Assembly (NCBI RefSeq): GCF_023241715.1 | Contig: NZ_JALQCW010000012.1 | Span: 1 to 64,000 of the forward strand | Length of the DNA: 64,000 bases | Source: Pseudomonas morbosilactucae | GTDB taxonomy: Bacteria > Pseudomonadota > Gammaproteobacteria > Pseudomonadales > Pseudomonadaceae | Direction: 5' to 3' | Shown here: positions 56,857-64,000 of the stretch, one piece after another | Numbering within the stretch: the first letter of the stretch is position 1 | Layout of the letters: each line of letters opens with the position of its first letter | Notes under the pieces: generated by a model | The model's database searches: none | What the model was told of the DNA's origin: nothing | What the model saw: the letters and a program-made list of their open reading frames with translations, nothing else | Program-made: the position numbers and the translations under genes

Positions 56857-58866
56857 CTAGCGTTTTAACATGGCGCGTATATCTGCCAGCGCGGTGTTGC
56901 CGCGAACGGCTTTGACCTCGGTCGGCGTGTCGTCGGTGCCTTCCCACGCCAAATCGTCGGGCGGCAACTCATCGAGAAAGCGGCTGGGCGCGCAGTCGAT
57001 GATTTCCCCGTACTGCTTGCGCTTGGCCGCAAAGGTAAAGGCCAGGGTCTGACGCGCACGGGTAATACCCACGTAAGCCAGGCGCCGTTCTTCCTCGATG
57101 GTGTCGGCTTCGATGCTGGAGCGGTGCGGGAGGATTTCCTCTTCCATGCCCATGATGAACACATAGGGGAACTCCAGGCCCTTGGACGCATGCAAGGTCA
57201 TCATCTGCACGCCTTCGGCACCGTCTTCCTCTTCCTGCTGGCGCTCCAGCATGTCGCGCAGCACCAGCTTGCCGATCGCGTCTTCGACGGTCATCTCGCC
57301 GTCTTCGTCTTTTTCCAGGGTGTTCTTCAGCGCTTCGATCAGGAACCAGACGTTGCCCATGCGGTAATCCGCGGCCTTGTCGCTGGAGCTATTGGTGCGC
57401 AGCCAGTTTTCATAGTCGATGTCCATGACCATGCTGCGCAGGGCGCTGATCGGGTCTTCTCCGGCGCACTGCTCGCGCACCTTGTCCATAAAGCGCTTGA
57501 AGCGCGCCAGGCGATCGGTGAAGCGCGTATCGAGGTGTTCGCCCAGGCCGATTTCGTCGGTGGCGGCGTACATCGAAATCTTGCGCTCGGTGGCGTAGTT
57601 GCCGAGTTTTTCCAGGGTCGTGGAGCCGATTTCCCGGCGCGGCACGTTGATCACCCGGAGGAAGGCGTTGTCGTCGTCCGGGTTCACGATCAGGCGGAAG
57701 TAGGCCATCAGGTCTTTCACTTCCTGACGTCCGAAGAAGCTGTTGCCCCCCGACAGGCGATAGGGAATCTGATGATGCTGCAGCTTCAGCTCGATCAGCT
57801 TGGCCTGGTAGTTGCCGCGATAGAGGATCGCGAAATCGCTGTAGGGGCGGTCGGTGCGCAAGTGCAGGCTGAGGATTTCCATGGCCACGCGCTCGGCTTC
57901 GGCGTCTTCGTTGCGGCAGCGGATTACCCGGATCTCGTCACCGTGGCCCATCTCGCTCCACAGTTGTTTTTCGAATTCGTGGGGGTTGTTGGAAATCAGC
58001 ACGTTGGCGCAGCGCAGGATGCGGCTGGTAGAGCGGTAGTTCTGCTCCAGCATCACCACTTTCAGGGACGGGTAGTCGACCTTGAGCAGCATCAGGTTTT
58101 CCGGCCGGGCACCGCGCCAGGCGTAGATCGACTGGTCGTCGTCGCCCACCACGGTGAACTGGTTGCGCTTGCCGATCAGCAACTTCACCAGCAGGTACTG
58201 GCTGGCGTTGGTGTCCTGGTATTCGTCCACCAGCAGGTAGCGCACCTTGTTCTGCCACTTTTCCAGGATGTCGGCGTGGTCCTGGAACAGCTTCACCGGC
58301 AGCAGGATCAGGTCGTCGAAGTCCACCGCGTTGAACGCCTTGAGCGTGCGCTGGTAGTGGGTGTAGACGATGGCGGCGGTCTGTTCCTTGGGGTTGCGCG
58401 CGGCTTCCAGGGCTTCGGCGGGCAGGATCAGGTCGTTTTTCCAGGCGCCGATCATGTTCTTGATCTCGTCGACGCCATCGTCGCCTGCATACTCCTTCTG
58501 CATGATGTCGGTCATCAAGGCCTTGACGTCGGTCTCGTCGAAGATCGAGAAGCCCGGCTTGTAGCCCAGCCGCACATGCTCCTTGCGGATGATGTTCAGG
58601 CCCAGATTGTGGAAGGTGCACACGGTCAGGCCACGGCCTTCTCCACCCTTGAGCAGGGTGCCGACCCGTTCCTTCATCTCCCGCGCGGCCTTGTTGGTAA
58701 ACGTCATAGCGACGATGTACTGGGCGCGGATACCGCAGTTCTGGATCAGGTGGGCAATCTTGCGGGTAATCACGCTGGTCTTGCCGGAGCCAGCACCGGC
58801 GAGCACCAAAAGAGGGCCGCCGACATAGTTCACGGCTTCTTGCTGCCGGGGATTGAGTCGGGACAT
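56857..58866 (-). CDS. rep: ATP-dependent DNA helicase Rep
   Basis: This 669-residue UvrD/Rep-family 3'-5' helicase removes proteins ahead of replication forks. Walker A is AGAGSGKTSV, then DEYQDTN, GDDDQSIYAWRGA, MTLHASKGLEFPYVF and VGITRARQTL. The start MSRLNPRQQEAVNYVGGP is typical. It is divergent from the GGDEF-EAL gene. Confidence 0.97.
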   Translation of the reverse strand: MSRLNPRQQEAVNYVGGPLLVLAGAGSGKTSVITRKIAHLIQNCGIRAQYIVAMTFTNKAAREMKERVGTLLKGGEGRGLTVCTFHNLGLNIIRKEHVRLGYKPGFSIFDETDVKALMTDIMQKEYAGDDGVDEIKNMIGAWKNDLILPAEALEAARNPKEQTAAIVYTHYQRTLKAFNAVDFDDLILLPVKLFQDHADILEKWQNKVRYLLVDEYQDTNASQYLLVKLLIGKRNQFTVVGDDDQSIYAWRGARPENLMLLKVDYPSLKVVMLEQNYRSTSRILRCANVLISNNPHEFEKQLWSEMGHGDEIRVIRCRNEDAEAERVAMEILSLHLRTDRPYSDFAILYRGNYQAKLIELKLQHHQIPYRLSGGNSFFGRQEVKDLMAYFRLIVNPDDDNAFLRVINVPRREIGSTTLEKLGNYATERKISMYAATDEIGLGEHLDTRFTDRLARFKRFMDKVREQCAGEDPISALRSMVMDIDYENWLRTNSSSDKAADYRMGNVWFLIEALKNTLEKDEDGEMTVEDAIGKLVLRDMLERQQEEEDGAEGVQMMTLHASKGLEFPYVFIMGMEEEILPHRSSIEADTIEEERRLAYVGITRARQTLAFTFAAKRKQYGEIIDCAPSRFLDELPPDDLAWEGTDDTPTEVKAVRGNTALADIRAMLKR

Positions 58867-59050
58867 GACGGTCAGGGGAGTCGGTTACGAAATGGGCGGG
58901 CATTTTAACAGGCTGGGCGGATTCTGCTGCCTCTCTCCGACTTGTGACGCAAGACGCTATCTAAATTTGCCGGTTTTGATACTTTCCCGCAGGATGCGCG
59001 CTGAATATGCGTCTAATGTTCGAGTTAGAGCGTCGGAAGAAACTGCGTTT

Positions 59051-59069
59051 GATAATCAATATCATCTGT
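59051..59069. promoter_or_regulatory. Fur-box-like sequence upstream of the GGDEF-EAL gene
   Basis: GATAATCAATATCATCTGT matches 12 of 19 positions of the Fur consensus GATAATGATAATCATTATC, including an identical GATAAT half and ATCAT. It lies 66 bp upstream of the TTG start. The 269-bp region 58867-59135 holds promoters for both divergent genes and no other feature I can name. Confidence 0.4.
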
Positions 59070-59135
59070 TATTGTTTATTCGCATCCCCACTAATGCCCA
59101 CCGCCACCTTCTTTTGCAGAGTCTAGGGAGCTAGC

Positions 59136-60806
59136 TTGTCCAAGCCTGTCGAACCCTTGCGTTTGCTGCTACTGGCCGAAGAGCCAGCGTGGGCAGCGTT
59201 GTTGCGTGAGTGTCTCGCTCCATTGGGAGACTCGGTTGTACTGATCAGCGCCCCCACCTGGGACTCTGTCAGCCGTCTGTTCGATGACGACCGCAATGCG
59301 GTGCTGTTGAGCGTTCCCCACCTGCAACCGCAGCCGGGTCGTTGCAGCCTGCCCACCGTGTTGCTGCTGGATCAGGAGCCGCCGGCGGCCCCTGTGGGTG
59401 CGAGCGACTGGCTGGTGCGCGATGTATTGAATGTGGATACCTTGCGCCGTTGCCTGCGCCATGTGCGCGAGCGCGGCGTGCTGGAAAACACCCTGCAGCG
59501 CCTGGCCGAACAGGACCCGTTGACCGGCATCGCCAACCGCCAGGGCTTCCAGACCCTGCTGGCAGCGCGCCTGGCGGAAAACGAGGGGCGCGGCCTGGCC
59601 CTGGGTCACCTGGACCTGGATAACTTTCGCCACGCCAACGATGCCCTCGGCCACCAGGCCGGCGACCGGCTGATCCTGCAAGTGGTGTCGCGGCTCAAGA
59701 GCCAGCTCGAGGCCGGCGACCAGTTGGCGCGGCTGGGCAGCGATGAGTTCGCCTTGCTGATCGACACCCGCCGAGCCCCGCAGCGGGCCGAGTGGATGGC
59801 CGAGCGCATCACCGAAGTCATGGCCGAGCCCTACTGGGTCGATGGCGAGAGCCTGTTGATCGGTTGCAGCCTGGGCGTGGCTCACGCCCGGGCCAATGCC
59901 GGTGCGGACCCGCTGATGTGGCACGCCCACATCGCCATGCAGCAAGCCAAGAGCACCCAGGGCTGCACCTTTCATATCTTCAACGAGCGCATCAACCGCA
60001 ATGCCCGCAGTCTTGCCGACCTGGAAAGCGAGCTGCGCCGGGCCCTGCGGCGTGATGAGCTGGAGCTGCATTACCAGCCGCGCCTGAACCTGCACGACGG
60101 GCAGATCGTCGGCCTCGAGGCCCTGGTGCGCTGGCGCCATGGCGAGCGGGGGCTGTTGCCGCCCAGCGAGTTCGTGCCCCTAGCCGAGCAGAGCGGGTTG
60201 ATCGTGCCCTTGGGCTACTGGGTGATATCGCGTGCCCTGCGGGATATGCAGGCCCTGCGTGAGCGCGGCCTGCCGCCCCTGCACATGGCGGTCAACCTGT
60301 CGTTTCGCCAGTTCCAGGACAGCCAGCTGCTCTCCACCCTGAGCCGGCTGATTGCCGAGCGTGGGGTCGAGGCGCAGTGGCTGGAATTCGAACTGACCGA
60401 GACCGCCGTGATGCGTCGCAGCGACCTGGTGAAACAGACCATGGATGCGCTGGGACGCCTGGGCGTGCGCTTCTCCCTGGATGATTTCGGCACCGGCTTC
60501 TCGTCCTTCGTTCACCTCAACAGCCTGCCGATCGCCTTGCTCAAGGTCGACAAAAGCTTTGTCGGCGGCATGGAGCAACGCGAAGAGAACCGCAAACTGG
60601 TGCACGCAATGATCAACCTGGCCCACAACCTCAACCTGGAGGTGGTGGCCGAGGGCGTGGAAACCCCTGAGCAACTGGCGCTGCTGCGCGGCTTTGGGTG
60701 TGACCAGGCCCAGGGCTACCTGATCAGCAAACCCTTGCCCCTCGCCGAACTGGTGGATTACCTGACCTTCGGCGCCCAGCAGCAAACCGTTTTGGGTGCG
60801 GTCTAG
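59136..60806 (+). CDS. GGDEF-EAL c-di-GMP phosphodiesterase (degenerate GGDEF)
   Basis: This 556-residue protein has a receiver-like N-terminus (about 1-120) without clear phosphorylation residues. Its GGDEF domain carries the altered signature LGSDEF, and an EAL domain follows. The EAL domain has all visible catalytic elements: EALVRW, AVNLSFRQ, FELTETAVM, DDFGTGFSS, LKVDKSF and VVAEGVET. It should hydrolyse c-di-GMP, with the GGDEF part regulatory. The locus matches proE/PA5295 of P. aeruginosa, in my recollection. It starts with TTG after GGGAG. Confidence 0.9.
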   Translation: MSKPVEPLRLLLLAEEPAWAALLRECLAPLGDSVVLISAPTWDSVSRLFDDDRNAVLLSVPHLQPQPGRCSLPTVLLLDQEPPAAPVGASDWLVRDVLNVDTLRRCLRHVRERGVLENTLQRLAEQDPLTGIANRQGFQTLLAARLAENEGRGLALGHLDLDNFRHANDALGHQAGDRLILQVVSRLKSQLEAGDQLARLGSDEFALLIDTRRAPQRAEWMAERITEVMAEPYWVDGESLLIGCSLGVAHARANAGADPLMWHAHIAMQQAKSTQGCTFHIFNERINRNARSLADLESELRRALRRDELELHYQPRLNLHDGQIVGLEALVRWRHGERGLLPPSEFVPLAEQSGLIVPLGYWVISRALRDMQALRERGLPPLHMAVNLSFRQFQDSQLLSTLSRLIAERGVEAQWLEFELTETAVMRRSDLVKQTMDALGRLGVRFSLDDFGTGFSSFVHLNSLPIALLKVDKSFVGGMEQREENRKLVHAMINLAHNLNLEVVAEGVETPEQLALLRGFGCDQAQGYLISKPLPLAELVDYLTFGAQQQTVLGAV

Positions 60807-62215
60807 GCCGACAGGTCAGCCACGCCTTGAGCGTTGGCCCGGAGGGACTCGGGCTGGCGTTTGACCATGCGCTTCATCCGCCACTCGAAGGCCAGCGTCA
60901 GGCTGATGGCGGCACACGCCAACCCCAGCGCCAACCCCCACCACACCCCCGTCGGTCCCCAACCCAGGGTGAACGCCATCAGCCACGCTGCAGGCGCCCC
61001 GATCAGCCAATAGCAACCCAGCCCCACCAGGAACGTGGTCTTGGCGTCTTTGAGCCCGCGAATCGCGCCCATGGCGATGGTCTGGGTGCCGTCGAACAGT
61101 TCGAACCAAGCCGCCACCGCCAGCAGGCTCACCGCCAGGTTGATCACGTCGCGGAACGCCGGGTCGTCATGGTCGAGAAACAGCCCGATCAACTGCTGGG
61201 GCAACAGCCAGAACACCAGGGCGAAGCCGAGCATGGCCACGGCACCGAAGGCGATCCCCACACGCCCGGCCAGGCGCGCCGACAGTAATTGTCCGGCGCC
61301 GTAGTGCTGGCCGATGCGCATGGTGATGGCGTAGGAAATGCCGGCGGGCACCATAAACGCCACCGAGACGATCTGCAGGGCGATCTGGTGCGCGGCCAAC
61401 TGGGTGCTGCCCATGGTGCCCATGCACAGGGCGGCGAAGGCGAACAGCCCGACTTCCACCGCGTAGGTGCCGCCAATCGGCAGGCCCAGGCGCCACAGTT
61501 CCTTCAAGTACTGCCGGTTGAGTCGCAGCAGCCCCTGGCGCAGCGGGTAGGCGGCGTAGGCCGGGTGCCGGTGGATGTGCCAGGCCAGGGCCAGGGCCAT
61601 GCAGTTGGCCACGATGGCGGTGACCAGGCCGATGCCCATCAGCCCCAGTTTCGGTAGGCCGAACATGCCGGTGATCAAGGCGTAGTTGAGCAGGAAGTTG
61701 GCCACGGTGCCCGCCAGGCTGATGACCATCACCGGCGTGGCGCGGCCAATGGCGCTGGTGAAACCGCGCAAGGCCATAAAGCTCAGGTAGCCGGGCAGGG
61801 CGAAGGGCAGGATCAGCAGGAACTCGCCCGCGGCGTCGACGTTGTCGGGCGTTTGGCCGAACAGCAGCAAGACCGGCTTGAGGTTCCACAGTAACAACCC
61901 GGCCACCAGGGCCATCAGCCACGCCAGCCAGAGCCCGGCCTGGGTCAGGCGGGCCGCGCCCGGGATGTCCCCGGCGCCTTGGCGGATGGCAACCAGGGTG
62001 CCGACCGCGGCGATCACGCCGATGCAGAAAATCGATACGAAGGAGTAGCTGGCCGCCCCCAGGCCGCCGCCGGCCAGGGCTTGCGGACTGAGCCGGGCCA
62101 TCATCAGGGTGTCGGTGAGGACCATCAGCATGTGCGCCAACTGCGAGGCGATCAACGGCCCGGCCAGCCGCAGGATGGCCCCGAGTTCAATACGTGCTGG
62201 ATGCTGCTTGGTCAT
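60803..62215 (-). CDS. MATE-family multidrug exporter (NorM-like)
   Basis: This 470-residue transporter has twelve hydrophobic segments and the MATE duplicated architecture (GPLIASQLAHMLMVLTDTLMM at the start). Typical features are the AAHQIALQIVSVAFMVPAGIS segment and a conserved charged C-terminal half. It is a cation-driven exporter of drugs or metabolites. Its end overlaps the stop of the GGDEF-EAL gene by 4 bp; the two converge. Confidence 0.93.
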   Translation of the reverse strand: MTKQHPARIELGAILRLAGPLIASQLAHMLMVLTDTLMMARLSPQALAGGGLGAASYSFVSIFCIGVIAAVGTLVAIRQGAGDIPGAARLTQAGLWLAWLMALVAGLLLWNLKPVLLLFGQTPDNVDAAGEFLLILPFALPGYLSFMALRGFTSAIGRATPVMVISLAGTVANFLLNYALITGMFGLPKLGLMGIGLVTAIVANCMALALAWHIHRHPAYAAYPLRQGLLRLNRQYLKELWRLGLPIGGTYAVEVGLFAFAALCMGTMGSTQLAAHQIALQIVSVAFMVPAGISYAITMRIGQHYGAGQLLSARLAGRVGIAFGAVAMLGFALVFWLLPQQLIGLFLDHDDPAFRDVINLAVSLLAVAAWFELFDGTQTIAMGAIRGLKDAKTTFLVGLGCYWLIGAPAAWLMAFTLGWGPTGVWWGLALGLACAAISLTLAFEWRMKRMVKRQPESLRANAQGVADLSA

Positions 62216-62366
62216 CAGGCTTGGTAGCTCGAAGAGGGGGGAGAGCGCTGATTTTCGGCGCTCTGGGGTGGATGCACAAAGGGATAAAAACGATTGCTCG
62301 CATGATTAAAACTCATGCAAAGCGCTTTCTGGTAGGTTAGCCCTCTCGCGTTATCGGAGTGCCGTG

Positions 62367-63287
62367 ATGTCCCGCCGTCTTCCCCCGCTCTACGCCTTGC
62401 GTGCCTTTGAAGCCGCGTCCCGACACAGCTCGTTCACCCGGGCGGCCGAGGAGTTGTCGATCACCCAGAGCGCGGTCAGCCGGCATATCCGCACCCTGGA
62501 GGAGCACTTCGCCTGCCGGCTGTTCCTGCGCAGCGGGCGCAACCTGCAACTCACCGAGGCCGCGCGCCTGCTGCTGCCGGGGATTCGTGAGGGCTTCGGC
62601 GCCCTGGAACGCGCCTGCAATACCTTGCGCGCTGAAGATGACATCTTGCGCATGAAGGCCCCTTCGACCCTGACCATGCGTTGGTTGCTGGCGCGCCTGA
62701 GCCGCTTCCGCCACTTGCAGCCTGGCAATGAGGTGCAGTTGACCAGCGCCTGGATGGACGTGGACGCCGTGGACTTCAACCAAGAGCCGTTCGATTGCGC
62801 GGTGCTGCTGAGCAATGGTCATTTCCCCCCGGATTGGGAGGCCAGTTACCTGTTCCCGGAGTTACTGATCCCGGTGGGCGCACCGAATCTGCTCAACGAT
62901 CAGCCCTGGGACGTGGAGCGCTTGGCCGCCACCGAGTTGTTGCACCCCACCCCCGACCGTCGCGACTGGCGCAGTTGGCTGGAGCGCATGGGTTTGTCCG
63001 AGCGGGTTTCCCTCAAAGGCGGGCAGGTGTTCGACACCCTGGAGCTGGGGATGATTGCCGCCGCGCGGGGGTACGGCGTGTCCATGGGGGATTTGCTCAT
63101 GGTGGCCGAGGACGTGGCCCAGGGTCGCCTCAGCCTGCCTTGGCCCACCGCGGTGGCCAGCGGCGAGAATTATTACCTGGTTTGGCCGAAAACCCGGCCT
63201 GGAGGTGAACGTTTGCGCCGCCTCAGCGATTTTCTCCAGAACGAGGTAAAAGCCATGCAATTGCCCGTTGTAGAGCGGTTGGGCTGA
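62367..63287 (+). CDS. LysR-type transcription regulator (GcvA-like)
   Basis: This 306-residue regulator has the winged helix PLYALRAFEAASRHSSFTRAAEELSITQSAVSRHIRTLEEH and a substrate-binding domain. It starts at ATG 62367, seven bases after GGAG. It is divergent from the MATE exporter with a 150-bp gap, so it may control that exporter. Targets are unknown. Confidence 0.9.
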   Translation: MSRRLPPLYALRAFEAASRHSSFTRAAEELSITQSAVSRHIRTLEEHFACRLFLRSGRNLQLTEAARLLLPGIREGFGALERACNTLRAEDDILRMKAPSTLTMRWLLARLSRFRHLQPGNEVQLTSAWMDVDAVDFNQEPFDCAVLLSNGHFPPDWEASYLFPELLIPVGAPNLLNDQPWDVERLAATELLHPTPDRRDWRSWLERMGLSERVSLKGGQVFDTLELGMIAAARGYGVSMGDLLMVAEDVAQGRLSLPWPTAVASGENYYLVWPKTRPGGERLRRLSDFLQNEVKAMQLPVVERLG

Positions 63288-63431
63288 ATCGATGAAGCGT
63301 CCGTGTGCTCGGCGTTGCAAGATACCTGTCCAGATTGCTCAAGTATTCAAGCTTGCCGCCGAACTCTAGGGAAAGTGGAACCTCCGTTCTGGAAGGTTCG
63401 AGCCTTTCTTCCTACTAAAAAATGTTGCCGA

Positions 63432-63439
63432 GCCGATGA
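63432..63439 (+). promoter_or_regulatory. Possible FliA (sigma-28) -10 element before the chemoreceptor gene
   Basis: GCCGATGA is a one-mismatch match to the FliA -10 (GCCGATAA), 39 bp upstream of the chemoreceptor ATG. A TAAA lies at 63416-63419, but its spacing of 12 bp is shorter than the usual 15. Confidence 0.3.
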
Positions 63440-63478
63440 CGCGATCAGGACGATCCGGTTGCTTGGCCAGGAGCCGTC

Positions 63479-64000
63479 ATGCCTCAACCTCGTGCCCGGA
63501 TCGCCTCGCAGCTGGGTCTTGCCCTTGCTGTGATACTGGCGGTCGTGATCAGCGGCAGCGCCCTGTTTGCCCTGCGCTCCCTGGATTCCGCCAACCTCGA
63601 TACCCGGGAAGAACACCTGGCCAGTGAGGCCCGTTTGCTGGCCGACCAGCTCAACACCTTTCACGGCACCCTGCGCGAAAGCACCCAGCGCCTCAGCGGC
63701 CTGTTTGAAAAGCGTTTCAGCGGTGGCTTGAGCGTGCACCCGGATGAACCCGTGACTGTGGCCGGCACCCCGACCCCAGGGTTGCACTTGGGCAACGAAG
63801 TGTTGAACAACAACTTCAAGGAAGTTGACGAGTTCAAACAGATGACTGCCGGCGTGGCGACCCTGTTTGTGCGCAGCGGCGAGGACTTCATCCGGGTCAG
63901 CACTTCCCTGAGCAAGCAGGACGGCACCCGTGCCATCGGCACGTTGCTGGACCATGCCCACCCGGCTTATCAGAAACTCATGGCGGGCCAGAGTTATGTC
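63479..64000 (+). CDS. Methyl-accepting chemotaxis protein, 3'-partial
   Basis: The first 174 residues are in the window. An N-terminal transmembrane helix (about 8-30, RIASQLGLALAVILAVVISG) is followed by the beginning of a periplasmic sensor. That sensor has FHGTLRESTQRLSGLFEKRF and TLFVRSGEDFIRVSTSLSKQDGTRAIGTLLD, the pattern of Cache3/Cache2-type domains. The HAMP and signalling domains would lie beyond the edge. The ATG is preceded by CAGGAG. Confidence 0.75.
   Translation, partial: MPQPRARIASQLGLALAVILAVVISGSALFALRSLDSANLDTREEHLASEARLLADQLNTFHGTLRESTQRLSGLFEKRFSGGLSVHPDEPVTVAGTPTPGLHLGNEVLNNNFKEVDEFKQMTAGVATLFVRSGEDFIRVSTSLSKQDGTRAIGTLLDHAHPAYQKLMAGQSYV

Overview
The window is a GC-rich (roughly 60-65% by eye) chromosomal segment of a Pseudomonas, most probably of the P. 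fluorescens group. The gene order from recG/oxyR through spoT, rpoZ, gmk, rph, crc, pyrE, argB, algC, dut, coaBC, radC, rpmBG, kauB, dadRAX, pauR, cytochrome c5, xpt and rep matches, as I recall it, the core order near the end of the P. aeruginosa and P. putida chromosome maps. REP/REPIN repeats of the type common in this group lie between genes. No tRNA, rRNA, IS element, prophage or CRISPR array is visible.

Layout. (1) 1-14911: the distal part of a type VI secretion cluster on the plus strand, tssK(partial, frameshifted)-tssL-tssM-tagF-pppA-ppkA-tagT-tagS-tagR-tagQ. Most genes overlap or abut. It carries a complete threonine-phosphorylation control module: envelope sensor TagQRST, kinase PpkA, phosphatase PppA and repressor TagF. 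No hcp, vgrG or effector is in view. (2) 15051-24837: an SCP2-like protein, a 106-bp-period REP array, an HDOD protein, recG, oxyR, tonB-exbD-exbB, an epimerase-like protein, a lipoprotein and ridA. (3) 24862-32972: spoT, rpoZ, gmk, yicC, rph, a DUF4870 protein, crc, pyrE and argB. (4) 32997-39742: algC, dut, coaBC, radC, a peptide-binding protein, rpmB and rpmG. (5) 39801-53699: a nitrogen and amine catabolism neighbourhood: cupin, kauB, MFS, a Tai4-like small secreted protein, a frameshifted phospholipase D-type lipoprotein, a MocR regulator, DUF1127, an amine oxidase, a YkgJ protein, dadR, dadA, ridA, a frameshifted dadX, pauR and cytochrome c5. (6) 53836-64000: a CoA hydrolase/transferase, a second 106-bp REP array, xpt, rep, a GGDEF-EAL protein, a MATE exporter, a LysR regulator and the start of a chemoreceptor.

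The genes form three linked themes: a phosphorylation-gated T6SS; stringent response and nucleotide housekeeping (spoT, gmk, pyrE, xpt, dut, rph, crc); and polyamine/D-alanine catabolism with its regulators (PauR, DadR).

The most notable sequence-level observations are three separate one-base deletions that break tssK, the phospholipase D gene and dadX, and which may be assembly errors. Others are a Fur-box-like site upstream of the c-di-GMP phosphodiesterase, a pair of phased palindromes between dadR and dadA, a PuuR-like operator upstream of kauB, a Tai4-like orphan immunity candidate, and two REP arrays sharing the same 106-bp period. I did not find a clearly new multi-gene system.
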